This document shows positions 25,466-32,611 of a stretch of 32,611 nucleotides of DNA, one piece after another. The stretch is taken from the NCBI GenBank assembly GCA_947472705.1, contig CANJDA010000003.1:1-32611 (forward strand), given 5' to 3'. A program made the translations under genes and the position numbers. The stretch is from Flavobacteriaceae bacterium (GTDB taxonomy: Bacteria > Bacteroidota > Bacteroidia > Flavobacteriales > Flavobacteriaceae). The notes under the pieces were generated by a model. The model searched no databases, was not told where the DNA came from, and was given only the letters and a program-made list of their open reading frames with translations. Every line of letters starts with the position of its first letter. Positions within the stretch are counted from its first letter, which is position 1.

Positions 25466-26311
25466 TTAGGCATTTTTAATTACATAAATATGTGATGAAT
25501 ATTCATTTGTTCGTTTTCCATTGATATTGGACTTCCAGCCTACAAAAAATGCTTTAATAAAATTCATTTTACCTGTTTTGTATTTTTCGGAAAGTAAGCT
25601 TACATAAAAGCTATCGAATTTCATAGGGAGAGTATTGACTAATTTCAATTCTTTATTCTTGAATATTTTTTCGATACTTGTTTTGGAGAAGTGCCAAATA
25701 TGTCTTGGAACATCATAAGCGGCCCAAAATTTACCGTAAAAATTGGCATCAAAAGATTTAAAATTAGGAACCGCAATTATAATTGTTCCTGAAGGTTTTA
25801 GTAATCTTTTTAATTCGGTGATGTATTCTTCTAAATTTGGGACATGTTCTAAAACATGCCACATAGTTATTACGTCAAAGGAATTGTTCTCTAATGAATT
25901 AAAACTATCGGCAAAAGTTACTCCTTTGTTAATGGCGCTATTTTTGGCTTTTTCATTGGGTTCTATTCCTACTATTTGCCAGCCTGCTTGCTTTGCCACT
26001 ACTAAAAAGTCACCCGTTCCTGCTCCTATATCTAAAAGTTTCCCTTTTGGAGATTGCTGATTGATTAGCTTTAGTTTGTTTTTTAAAGCTATTCCTTTTA
26101 TAAATTGGTATCCTTTTTCAAATAAGGATCGTTTACCATCTGTATGCGAAATATAGTCATCGCTTTCATAATAACTTGGTAAATTCTCTGGACTTGGTTT
26201 AGGAAACGTAATCAATAAATCATATTCTGGATTATGATGCAATTCGAAAATTTCTTTTGAAACAGAATAATCTCTAACTTTTTGATAAAAAATATTGTTT
26301 TGGAAAATCAT
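25466..26311 (-). CDS. Class I SAM-dependent methyltransferase
   Basis: The 281-residue protein has the SAM-binding motif GKLLDIGAGTGDFL, then GIEPNEKAK and VITMWHVLEHVPNLEEYITELKRLLKPSG, the usual order in class I methyltransferases, with an N-terminal region (SKEIFELHHNPEYDLLITFPKPSPENLPSYYES) of the type seen in methyltransferases of unknown substrate. It may modify a small molecule or envelope glycan. It follows mnmG by 54 bases that contain a parS-like site. Confidence 0.85.
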   Translation of the reverse strand: MIFQNNIFYQKVRDYSVSKEIFELHHNPEYDLLITFPKPSPENLPSYYESDDYISHTDGKRSLFEKGYQFIKGIALKNKLKLINQQSPKGKLLDIGAGTGDFLVVAKQAGWQIVGIEPNEKAKNSAINKGVTFADSFNSLENNSFDVITMWHVLEHVPNLEEYITELKRLLKPSGTIIIAVPNFKSFDANFYGKFWAAYDVPRHIWHFSKTSIEKIFKNKELKLVNTLPMKFDSFYVSLLSEKYKTGKMNFIKAFFVGWKSNINGKRTNEYSSHIYVIKNA

Positions 26312-26345
26312 ATAAAAGCTGTATTGGTAAGACTTGACAAAGATA

Positions 26346-26359
26346 GTTTCACGTGGAAC
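26346..26359. promoter_or_regulatory. parS-like ParB site downstream of mnmG
   Basis: GTTTCACGTGGAAC, the full 14-base core of the bacterial parS consensus TGTTTCACGTGAAACA (with the G variant also seen at 28247), differs from the perfect site only at the outermost bases. It lies between the methyltransferase start and the mnmG stop. It is in the same orientation as the other site, about 1.9 kb away. Confidence 0.75.
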
Positions 26360-26365
26360 GTAAAA

Positions 26366-28237
26366 TTATCTTCCCATATAAATTAATAAAACCGAAACAT
26401 CTGCGGGTGATACTCCGCTAATTCTTGAGGCTTGTGAAATGGTTACTGGGCGAATGGAAGAAAGTTTTTGCTTGGCTTCAATTGACATGGATTTAATTTT
26501 ATTATAATCGAAATTCTCCGGGATTTTGATATCTTCTAATCGGATTAATTTTTCGGCATTATTTCTCTCTTTTTCGATATATCCTGAATATTTCACTTGA
26601 ATTTCGGCTTGTTCTATAATTTCTTTATCTAAATCGTTTTCATTTATATACTGTTGCACTTTTTCGAATTTAAGAATGTCTTCTAATTCAATTTGCGGTC
26701 TAGAGAACACTTTAAACATCTTATCTGTTTGAATCATGGGTGCACTTTCTTTTTCAACTAAAATAGGATTGGCTTCTTCTTGAGTAACACTTGTTTCTTT
26801 GAAAAAATTTACCATTTTTTCGCTTTCATTAAACTTATATTCCATTCTTTTTAATCTCTTTTCAGAGACAAGTCCAATTTCATAAGCCTTAGCAGTTAAG
26901 CGGAAATCTGCATTGTCTTGGCGCAATAAGGTTCTGTATTCAGCACGAGAGGTAAACATTCGGTAAGGCTCTTCTGTTCCTTTTGTGATTAAATCATCAA
27001 TTAAAACGCCTATATAAGCTTCGTCACGACGTAAAATTAATGGCTGTTGTTTATTTACTTTTAAAGCGGCGTTTATACCTGCCATTAATCCTTGTGAAGC
27101 GGCTTCTTCGTATCCTGTAGTGCCGTTAATTTGCCCAGCAAAATATAAGCCTTCAACTAATTTAGTTTCTAAAGTATGTTTTAACTGTGTAGGCGGAAAA
27201 TAATCATATTCTATAGCGTATCCTGGCCGAAAGAATTTTACTTTCTCAAACCCTTCTACAGAGCGTAAAGCTTTAAATTGAATGTCTTCAGGTAAAGAAG
27301 TTGAGAAGCCATTAACGTATACTTCTACTGTGTCCCATCCTTCAGGTTCAACAAATAATTGATGTCTTTCTTTATCGGCAAAACGGTTTATTTTATCTTC
27401 AATAGACGGGCAATATCTTGGTCCAATACTTTTAATTCGTCCGTTGAACATTGGAGAACGATCAAATCCTTCACGTAGTATATTGTGTACTTCGTTTGAA
27501 GTATAGGTCATATGACACAATTTTTGGTGTGTCAAAGGTTTAGTTTCATCCGAATAAGAGAACTTATCTGGAACTAGATCACCAGGCTCCTCTCTCATTT
27601 TAGAATAATCTAATGAACGTCCATCAACTCTAGGCGGTGTACCTGTTTTCATTCTCCCTGATTCAAAACCTGCTTTTATTAAATCTTCAGTAATTCCATA
27701 TGCAGCGCTTTCTCCTGCTCTTCCCCCACCAAATTGTTTGTCACCAATATGAATTAAGCCGTTAAGAAAAGTGCCATTAGTTAGTACTACTGTTTTTGCT
27801 TTAATTTCAATTCCCAAAGAAGTTATTACTCCTTCAATTTTATTATTGGTAATTAATAAACCTTTCACCATTTCTTGATAGAAATCAAGATTAGGTGTGC
27901 GTTCTAACATTAATCTCCATTCTTCAGAAAAGCGCATACGATCTGATTGTACCCTTGGCGACCACATGGCTGGGCCTTTAGACTTGTTAAGCATTTTGAA
28001 CTGTACGGCTGTTTTATCAGAAACGATTCCAGAATACCCACCCAAAGCATCTATTTCTCGAACAATTTGCCCTTTTGCTATACCCCCCATTGCGGGGTTA
28101 CATGACATTTGAGCAATATTTTGAAGACTCATAGTAACCAATAAGGTTGAGCAACCCATGTTGGCTGAAGCTGCCGCTGCTTCACAGCCAGCATGTCCAG
28201 CTCCTACTACTATTGTATCGTACTTTTCTAAAAACAT
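26366..28237 (-). CDS. mnmG: tRNA uridine-5-carboxymethylaminomethyl modification enzyme MnmG
   Basis: MnmG (GidA) with MnmE modifies the wobble uridine of certain tRNAs. The 623-residue protein starts with the FAD-binding YDTIVVGAGHAGCEAAAASANMG and includes SCNPAMGGIAKGQIVREIDALGG, GTPPRVDGRSLDYSKM, FMSRAEYR-type sequence (MFTSRAEYRTLLRQDNAD) and the C-terminal SRISGVSPADVSVLL. Length fits. Its start is 2 bases after ybeY, and ParB-type sites lie on both sides. Confidence 0.98.
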   Translation of the reverse strand: MFLEKYDTIVVGAGHAGCEAAAASANMGCSTLLVTMSLQNIAQMSCNPAMGGIAKGQIVREIDALGGYSGIVSDKTAVQFKMLNKSKGPAMWSPRVQSDRMRFSEEWRLMLERTPNLDFYQEMVKGLLITNNKIEGVITSLGIEIKAKTVVLTNGTFLNGLIHIGDKQFGGGRAGESAAYGITEDLIKAGFESGRMKTGTPPRVDGRSLDYSKMREEPGDLVPDKFSYSDETKPLTHQKLCHMTYTSNEVHNILREGFDRSPMFNGRIKSIGPRYCPSIEDKINRFADKERHQLFVEPEGWDTVEVYVNGFSTSLPEDIQFKALRSVEGFEKVKFFRPGYAIEYDYFPPTQLKHTLETKLVEGLYFAGQINGTTGYEEAASQGLMAGINAALKVNKQQPLILRRDEAYIGVLIDDLITKGTEEPYRMFTSRAEYRTLLRQDNADFRLTAKAYEIGLVSEKRLKRMEYKFNESEKMVNFFKETSVTQEEANPILVEKESAPMIQTDKMFKVFSRPQIELEDILKFEKVQQYINENDLDKEIIEQAEIQVKYSGYIEKERNNAEKLIRLEDIKIPENFDYNKIKSMSIEAKQKLSSIRPVTISQASRISGVSPADVSVLLIYMGR

Positions 28238-28239
28238 CT

Positions 28240-28662
28240 TTATTTTTGTTTCACGTGGAACATCTTCATTTTTTCTTCTTCTTTTCCTCGCATTATTAAC
28301 TCGTCGCTCTCGCTTTTATCTTTATATCCACAGTAGTGTAGTATTCCGTGAACCATCACTCTTTTTAACTCTTCTTCAAAAGAAACCTTAAATTCTTCCG
28401 CATTTTCAAGTACTCTTTCAATAGAAATGAATATATCTCCGTGTAATTCGTTTCCTATAGAATAATCAAAACTGATAATATCAGTTAGTGTATCATGATT
28501 GAGATATTGTTGGTTTAATCCTAACAAATAATCATCGTCACAGAAGATATAATTAATTTCGCCTTCATTCTTTTTTTCAGATTCAATAACATTGGAAAGC
28601 CAATCTGAAAAAACAGATTCGTGTTCTAAAATGAAATCAGATTCGTAATTAAAACTAATCAT
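28240..28662 (-). CDS. ybeY: YbeY endoribonuclease (rRNA maturation)
   Basis: YbeY is a zinc-dependent RNase for 16S rRNA 3'-end maturation and ribosome quality control. The track start at 28695 is TTG; the ATG at 28662 gives MISFNYESDFILEH, and its overlap with the DUF4175 stop (ATGATTAG) is a usual arrangement, so I use it (140 residues). The metal motif is H105-GILHYCGYKDKS with H109, but the third ligand expected to be His is D115. The last residues MFHVKQK are encoded over the parS site. Two bases separate it from mnmG. Confidence 0.93.
   Translation of the reverse strand: MISFNYESDFILEHESVFSDWLSNVIESEKKNEGEINYIFCDDDYLLGLNQQYLNHDTLTDIISFDYSIGNELHGDIFISIERVLENAEEFKVSFEEELKRVMVHGILHYCGYKDKSESDELIMRGKEEEKMKMFHVKQK
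28247..28262. promoter_or_regulatory. parS: Perfect parS centromere-like site in the ybeY end
   Basis: The sequence TGTTTCACGTGGAACA is the reverse complement of TGTTCCACGTGAAACA, which fits the ParB-binding consensus TGTTNCACGTGAAACA at all 16 positions. On the minus strand it encodes the last residues of ybeY (MFHVKQ) just upstream of the mnmG start. ParB-parS sites lie near the replication origin in most bacteria. ParA and ParB genes are not in this window. Confidence 0.88.
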
Positions 28663-31600
28663 TGGATTTAAAATATTCTTGGACCTTTTGGTCAAAATTG
28701 GAGCGCAAAGGTAAACTTTGTCTGTTTAAAATTTCAATGCTATTCAAATATTCTTGAAGTTTGGTAGGCAAAGCATTCACATTGTTATTGAATTCCTTTT
28801 TATTAGTTTCTGATTGACGCTTTTTGTCTTCTCCCTGTTGTTGGATTGCTTTTTGTAATTTTAATAATTCATATTTTACATTTAAAATCTTTTGCATGGT
28901 TTCATTATTAAAACCCTTGTTAAGCAATTGCTTCTCAATTTGTTTCATTTGATCAAGCGCATTTTGCCCATTACCTCCAACACCTTGTTTGTTAAGTTCT
29001 TTTTCTAAAGCTTCTCGAAGTTGTTGTTGTTCTTTGTATATCTCCATGATAGCTTTAGCATCACCTTCTCCATCTTGCCCTTGTTCACCTCCTTTTTGTT
29101 CACCTTGGCCTTGCCCCGAGCTACCTCCCTTTTGCCCTTTATTTCCTTTGTTTCCTTGCTGTCCATCACCAGGTTTCTCGCCCTGTTGTCCTTGTTGCCC
29201 TTCTCCGGGTTTGTCCCCAGGTTTTTCTCCAGGTTTCTCACCTTTTTTCATTCCCTTCTTCATTTTATCACCTAAACCTTCCTGCTTCTTAATAATGTCT
29301 GGAAGTTGCATTCCTTCCCCTTGTCCTGGTTTTGGTTTTCCTTTTCCTTGTCCCTGCATTTGCATTTCCATTTGCATTCCCGTGAGAATGTCACTTAGCA
29401 TATCAGCCAATTTATTGGAAGCTGAAACAGCATACTGTTGGTGCGAATTTCCTTTTGGAACATTGGCTTCGACTAATGTTTCTATTGCTTTATCAACGTT
29501 GTATTGCACATTCCCGATTTCTTTTGTGATATCTTCTGCAATCTTTGGATTACGCAATGACATAGCAAATAAACTATCATCTACGTGTTTGAATTGTTGT
29601 TTTAAATCTTGTTGGACTTTTAAGTTTTTATTGAAAGATGGAGCACCTCGATTCAGGTTTTTGAACTGCTTCATCACATCTTCTTGTGAGAATGAATAAG
29701 CTAAAAGATTATCTAAAATTTGACGCAACATAGCCACATCTTCTTCCATTTGCTCTTCTTCACCAGATTGCATTTGTTCTTGCATTTGTTGGCTCATTTG
29801 CTTCATTTTTTTGGAAGCACTTTTTTGTTTTGGCTTTGCTTTAGCTTTTTGTTGTTTCTGCAATTGGTCTTTAGCATCCTTTAAATCTTCATCAATGCTT
29901 TTCTCCTTTTCATCGGTTTTTGGCAAATCCATAGGAGCTTTTAACTCTTTATTTTCTTTTTCTAAATCATTCAGTTCTTCTTGGAGTTTATCAAAATCTT
30001 TGTTTATTTCTTCTTGTTTTTCTGCATTATTTTCATCTGTTTTCTCAGATAGCTGATCTTGTTTTTCGGACAACTTGTTTAATTTATCGGCAATTTGTTC
30101 TGCCTTTTTCTCAACATAGTAACGTTTGGTTAATTCGACTAGTTGTTCCAAACTCTTGGTTTGATTTTTACTAGCTTGTTGGAATTTCTCCATCTTCTCA
30201 AATAACTCTTCTTTGCTTATTTTATCATTTAGCTTTTTGAGTTCATCCAACAATTTTTTATTTTTTTCTAAATCTTCTTTGGTTTTTTCTAAACGTTCTT
30301 GAAGCTGATCTTTCTTTTCGTCTTTTTTATCTGATTTGAATTTTTCAAGATTGTCTTTCATTTTCTCCGAGAACTCTTTCATCAACTCATCTTGTTGTTT
30401 TTGTCGTTGCAGAAAATCATCAATTTTTTGCTGATCTTTAAATTCTAAATTATCTTTTTCTTTACCCATTTTTTGGAGTTTTTCCATCTCAGATAATTGT
30501 TTGTCTTGGGCTTTTAACGATTTAGACAAAGAGTTAATATTTTGATTTTGTTGCTGCAGCATTTGGTCTTCTTTCTCTGCCTCAGTGGCAATTCTATTGC
30601 TAAAAACAGATGATTTTGTGCTTTTGAAATTATGAATAGCATCGTTATCAAAAATCTCAAAGTAGTATTCATATGAAACACCTTCTTCTACAGGAAGGTT
30701 ACTTGGAAATGAAAACACAAACTGATCGTAAACATCTTTTTTAACAGCAATAGGGGCGCGTTTAGCTGTAGTTGGCTTGTCTTTAGGGTAATAAATAATA
30801 AGTAGCTTAGACAAACCATAATCATCGGACACCTGCCCTAATACAAAGTTCTTATTTACTTTCAGACTATCAGGTGCATTGTCGACTGTTATGGTTGGGA
30901 ATTGGTCTTTGATAACTGAAATCTGATAATTCAGTTTTTCATAATTCTGAACCTTTGCATTTGATGTCAGGATTTGGTAATCTGTATTTTGCAAAATACT
31001 TTTTGACAAAGAGAATATGTTATCTGCTTTGGTAAATTTAAAATGATTATTGTCATTTACCCAGTCTACTTTTTGAGTAGCAAGAGTGTTCATCCTCCAG
31101 GTAACTTTAGTTCCTTCTGGGATAATGGCGTTCCCTGTTCCTTTAATAATTTCTGATTTCTTATTGAGGTAGCCTGGAAAATTCAACACCATTTCAAAAT
31201 TAGCGATAGAGGGCACAGTAACTACTTTTAATTCATAATTGTGAGACGAAATGTCGTTAGCTTCTATATGAAATTCTATGTCTTCAGCGGGCTTCGGAAT
31301 GACAAACTCAAATTCTCCTGCCTTGTTAATTTCCATAAAATAACTTTCATTGCCAATAAAAATCATAGCATTTTCAGGAACAACATTACCTACAGATTTC
31401 ACTTTTAAAAGAAAGTCCTTGTTCTGTTCGGTTTGTAAATTGTTATTCAACACAACAAATTCAAAGGGTGCTGGAGGCAAAAATTGTTGTTTAAAATGCA
31501 CTACCCTATTTAAACTCTGGGAAAGTATATCGCTTTTTCCAGAAATCATGAAAAACAAAAAGAACAATATCGGGATAACTGCCAAAGGCAAATATTTTTT

Positions 31601-32047
31601 GTTTTTGGTTAAATTAATAGCATTACTGAAAGGAATTGGTTGCAAAGCGCTTGCCTTTTGATCTATAGAAGCTAATAATAATTCTGATTTATTTTGGTCT
31701 TGTGATAATTGTAAAAAGTTGGTCAACTTATCGCCCACTTCACTAAAATGATTCCCAATAATTGCTGATGCTTGATTATATTCTATTCCTTTTTGTAATT
31801 TGAATAGCTTGAAAATGGGAAATAAAATAAAACGCAATAATAGAAAAAGCTCTACGGCAATAAAGACCGTAAAAAGAATGGTTCTAGCAGTTGGCTTTAG
31901 CCAAAGGAAATATTCAACAAAAATCGTGAAGATAAAATACAAAAGCCCAAGCCCAACAAAGAAAATGGTTCCTCTAACTAGCTCATTGGTATAAAATTTC
32001 TTAATAAACTGTTCGAGTTTATTGTAAATAATGCTTTGATTTTCCAA
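28655..32047 (-). CDS. DUF4175 family membrane protein
   Basis: The 1130-residue protein has three transmembrane segments near the N-terminus (about 26-48, 54-78 and 150-168), a periplasmic-type beta-rich middle (VVTVPSIANFEMVLNFPGYLNK and following), then about 500 residues of Gln/Lys/Glu-rich coiled coil (for example KEELFEKMEKFQQASKNQTKSLEQL) and a Gly/Gln/Lys/Pro low-complexity stretch near 930-1000 (GEKPGEKPGDKPGEGQQGQQ). This matches DUF4175 proteins of Bacteroidota, whose role is unknown. The start is TTG with the strong RBS AAAGGAG 8 bases before, preceded by a TTG-N18-TACATTTA promoter. It overlaps ybeY by 8 bases. Confidence 0.85.
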   Translation of the reverse strand: MENQSIIYNKLEQFIKKFYTNELVRGTIFFVGLGLLYFIFTIFVEYFLWLKPTARTILFTVFIAVELFLLLRFILFPIFKLFKLQKGIEYNQASAIIGNHFSEVGDKLTNFLQLSQDQNKSELLLASIDQKASALQPIPFSNAINLTKNKKYLPLAVIPILFFLFFMISGKSDILSQSLNRVVHFKQQFLPPAPFEFVVLNNNLQTEQNKDFLLKVKSVGNVVPENAMIFIGNESYFMEINKAGEFEFVIPKPAEDIEFHIEANDISSHNYELKVVTVPSIANFEMVLNFPGYLNKKSEIIKGTGNAIIPEGTKVTWRMNTLATQKVDWVNDNNHFKFTKADNIFSLSKSILQNTDYQILTSNAKVQNYEKLNYQISVIKDQFPTITVDNAPDSLKVNKNFVLGQVSDDYGLSKLLIIYYPKDKPTTAKRAPIAVKKDVYDQFVFSFPSNLPVEEGVSYEYYFEIFDNDAIHNFKSTKSSVFSNRIATEAEKEDQMLQQQNQNINSLSKSLKAQDKQLSEMEKLQKMGKEKDNLEFKDQQKIDDFLQRQKQQDELMKEFSEKMKDNLEKFKSDKKDEKKDQLQERLEKTKEDLEKNKKLLDELKKLNDKISKEELFEKMEKFQQASKNQTKSLEQLVELTKRYYVEKKAEQIADKLNKLSEKQDQLSEKTDENNAEKQEEINKDFDKLQEELNDLEKENKELKAPMDLPKTDEKEKSIDEDLKDAKDQLQKQQKAKAKPKQKSASKKMKQMSQQMQEQMQSGEEEQMEEDVAMLRQILDNLLAYSFSQEDVMKQFKNLNRGAPSFNKNLKVQQDLKQQFKHVDDSLFAMSLRNPKIAEDITKEIGNVQYNVDKAIETLVEANVPKGNSHQQYAVSASNKLADMLSDILTGMQMEMQMQGQGKGKPKPGQGEGMQLPDIIKKQEGLGDKMKKGMKKGEKPGEKPGDKPGEGQQGQQGEKPGDGQQGNKGNKGQKGGSSGQGQGEQKGGEQGQDGEGDAKAIMEIYKEQQQLREALEKELNKQGVGGNGQNALDQMKQIEKQLLNKGFNNETMQKILNVKYELLKLQKAIQQQGEDKKRQSETNKKEFNNNVNALPTKLQEYLNSIEILNRQSLPLRSNFDQKVQEYFKSND

Positions 32048-32055
32048 AATGGTTA

Positions 32056-32062
32056 CTCCTTT
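32056..32062 (-). promoter_or_regulatory. Strong ribosome binding site for the DUF4175 gene
   Basis: On the minus strand AAAGGAG lies 8 bases before a TTG codon. No in-frame ATG is near, so this site decides the TTG start. Such strong Shine-Dalgarno sequences are uncommon in Bacteroidota. Confidence 0.6.
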
Positions 32063-32074
32063 ATTTTTAACCGA

Positions 32075-32103
32075 TAAATGTACAATTTTTACTGAATACC
32101 CAA
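32075..32103 (-). promoter_or_regulatory. Promoter for DUF4175-ybeY-mnmG unit
   Basis: On the minus strand TTG, 18 bases, TACATTTA (one mismatch to TAnnTTTG). The spacing is ideal. It faces away from gltX and probably drives DUF4175 and, by overlap and tight spacing, ybeY and mnmG. Confidence 0.55.
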
Positions 32104-32154
32104 GCGTTAAAAAAATGCCAAAGAAAATTCAATAAATACTGCCCAATTAAATTT

Positions 32155-32162
32155 TATCTTTG
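32155..32162 (+). promoter_or_regulatory. -7 box of gltX promoter
   Basis: TATCTTTG is an exact match to TAnnTTTG, with GC after it, 18 bases before the gltX ATG. A clear TTG at -33 is not present. Confidence 0.6.
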
Positions 32163-32180
32163 CGCTAAATTTTAAGAAAA

Positions 32181-32611
32181 ATGTCGAGACCTGTTAGAGT
32201 TCGTTTTGCTCCTAGTCCAACCGGACCGTTACATATTGGTGGTGTTCGTACTGCCCTATTTAATTATTTATTTGCCAAAAAACATAATGGTGTTTTTTAT
32301 TTACGAATAGAAGATACAGATCAAAATCGTTTTGTTCCTGGTGCTGAAGCTTACATCTTTGAAGCCTTGGAATGGTTAGGAATTGCGCCAAGCGAAACCG
32401 TGGGGAAGAATGAAAAATATGGTCCTTACCGTCAATCGGAAAGAAAGTCTTTGTATAAACAATATGCAGATCAATTGGTAAATTCGGGTTGGGCCTACTA
32501 TGCTTTTGACACGGCTGAAGCATTAGATATGCATAGAAAACAGCTTGAAACTGAAGGAAAAACTTTTATTTACAATTGGCACAATCGTGAAAAACTAGAT
32601 ACTTCTTTAGT
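32181..32611 (+). CDS. gltX: Glutamate-tRNA ligase (N-terminal part, cut by window end)
   Basis: Not in the ORF track because it is open at the right edge. I read ATG TCG AGA CCT, giving [34 protein letters not shown], which is the class I signature of glutamyl-tRNA synthetase with the HIGH motif as HIGG, followed by [18 protein letters not shown]. About 143 of the expected roughly 500 residues are present. The minus-strand ORF 32260..32523 is a shadow of it. Confidence 0.97.
   Translation, partial: MSRPVRVRFAPSPTGPLHIGGVRTALFNYLFAKKHNGVFYLRIEDTDQNRFVPGAEAYIFEALEWLGIAPSETVGKNEKYGPYRQSERKSLYKQYADQLVNSGWAYYAFDTAEALDMHRKQLETEGKTFIYNWHNREKLDTSL

Noticed and set aside
25457-25475. Hairpin AAATGC...GCATTT at the methyltransferase stop
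   Set aside because: Short, AT-rich and without a clean T-run; too weak to call a terminator.
28663-28695. Longer YbeY start
   Set aside because: TTG start lying entirely inside the DUF4175 coding region; ATG at 28662 is better and overlaps the stop codon as expected.
28989-29699. 236-residue plus-strand ORF rich in Pro, Cys and Ser
   Set aside because: It is the antisense of the Gly/Gln/Lys/Pro low-complexity tract of the DUF4175 gene; composition is an artefact of that repeat.
32260-32523. 87-residue minus-strand ORF
   Set aside because: Antisense of gltX, which has unmistakable synthetase motifs.
1-32611. CRISPR arrays, IS elements, phage genes, tRNA and rRNA genes
   Set aside because: No regular spaced repeats, transposase or integrase motifs, tRNA or rRNA sequence seen on reading; the window looks like stable core chromosome.

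Overview
The window is chromosomal DNA from a Bacteroidota bacterium, most probably Flavobacterium or a close relative. The evidence is AT-rich sequence, promoters of the flavobacterial type (TAnnTTTG at -7), families that are common in this class (DUF4837, DUF4175, lipoprotein OmpH/Skp, S41 and M1 peptidases) and a suf-type iron-sulfur locus. No phage, IS element, CRISPR array, rRNA or tRNA gene was seen. Nearly all of the window is ordinary core genome, with a few unusual non-coding signals.

Region 1 (1-9305, all minus strand) is a SUF iron-sulfur cluster assembly locus: sufA, sufB, sufC and sufD, then a small exported putative beta-barrel protein, a pair of DUF2157-like membrane proteins, then sufS, a small lipoprotein, sufE and a SufT/DUF59 gene cut by the window edge. 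I see separate consensus promoters before sufA, before the membrane-protein pair and before sufS, so the locus is probably three transcription units. A 145-bp gap between sufB and sufC holds an 8-bp-periodic repeat (ATTTGAnn) with an inverted copy.

Region 2 (9476-17298, plus strand) encodes envelope and housekeeping functions: a metallo-beta-lactamase-fold hydrolase, an exported subtilase with a long insert between its catalytic Asp and His, an exported M1 metallopeptidase, a small exported protein, RNase P protein (rnpA), a C-terminal processing protease (S41) and a tandem OmpA-domain protein. A clear terminator follows the subtilase.

Region 3 (17299-22805, minus strand) carries an ElaA-like acetyltransferase, a DUF4837 lipoprotein, an MltD-like lytic transglycosylase with five or six LysM repeats, phosphoglycerate kinase and a small HTH regulator. 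A plus-strand pair follows, DNA polymerase III delta' and a DoxX-family protein, ending in a bidirectional terminator.

Region 4 (24668-32047, minus strand) has an OmpH/Skp-like lipoprotein, a methyltransferase, mnmG, ybeY and a large DUF4175 membrane protein. gltX starts divergently at the right edge. A perfect parS-like site overlaps the end of ybeY just upstream of mnmG, and a 14/16 match lies just downstream of mnmG, so mnmG is bracketed by two probable ParB sites. This suggests an origin-proximal location. No wholly new multi-gene defence or mobile system was found; the paired parS sites, the intergenic repeat and the genes inserted in the suf locus are the most notable items.
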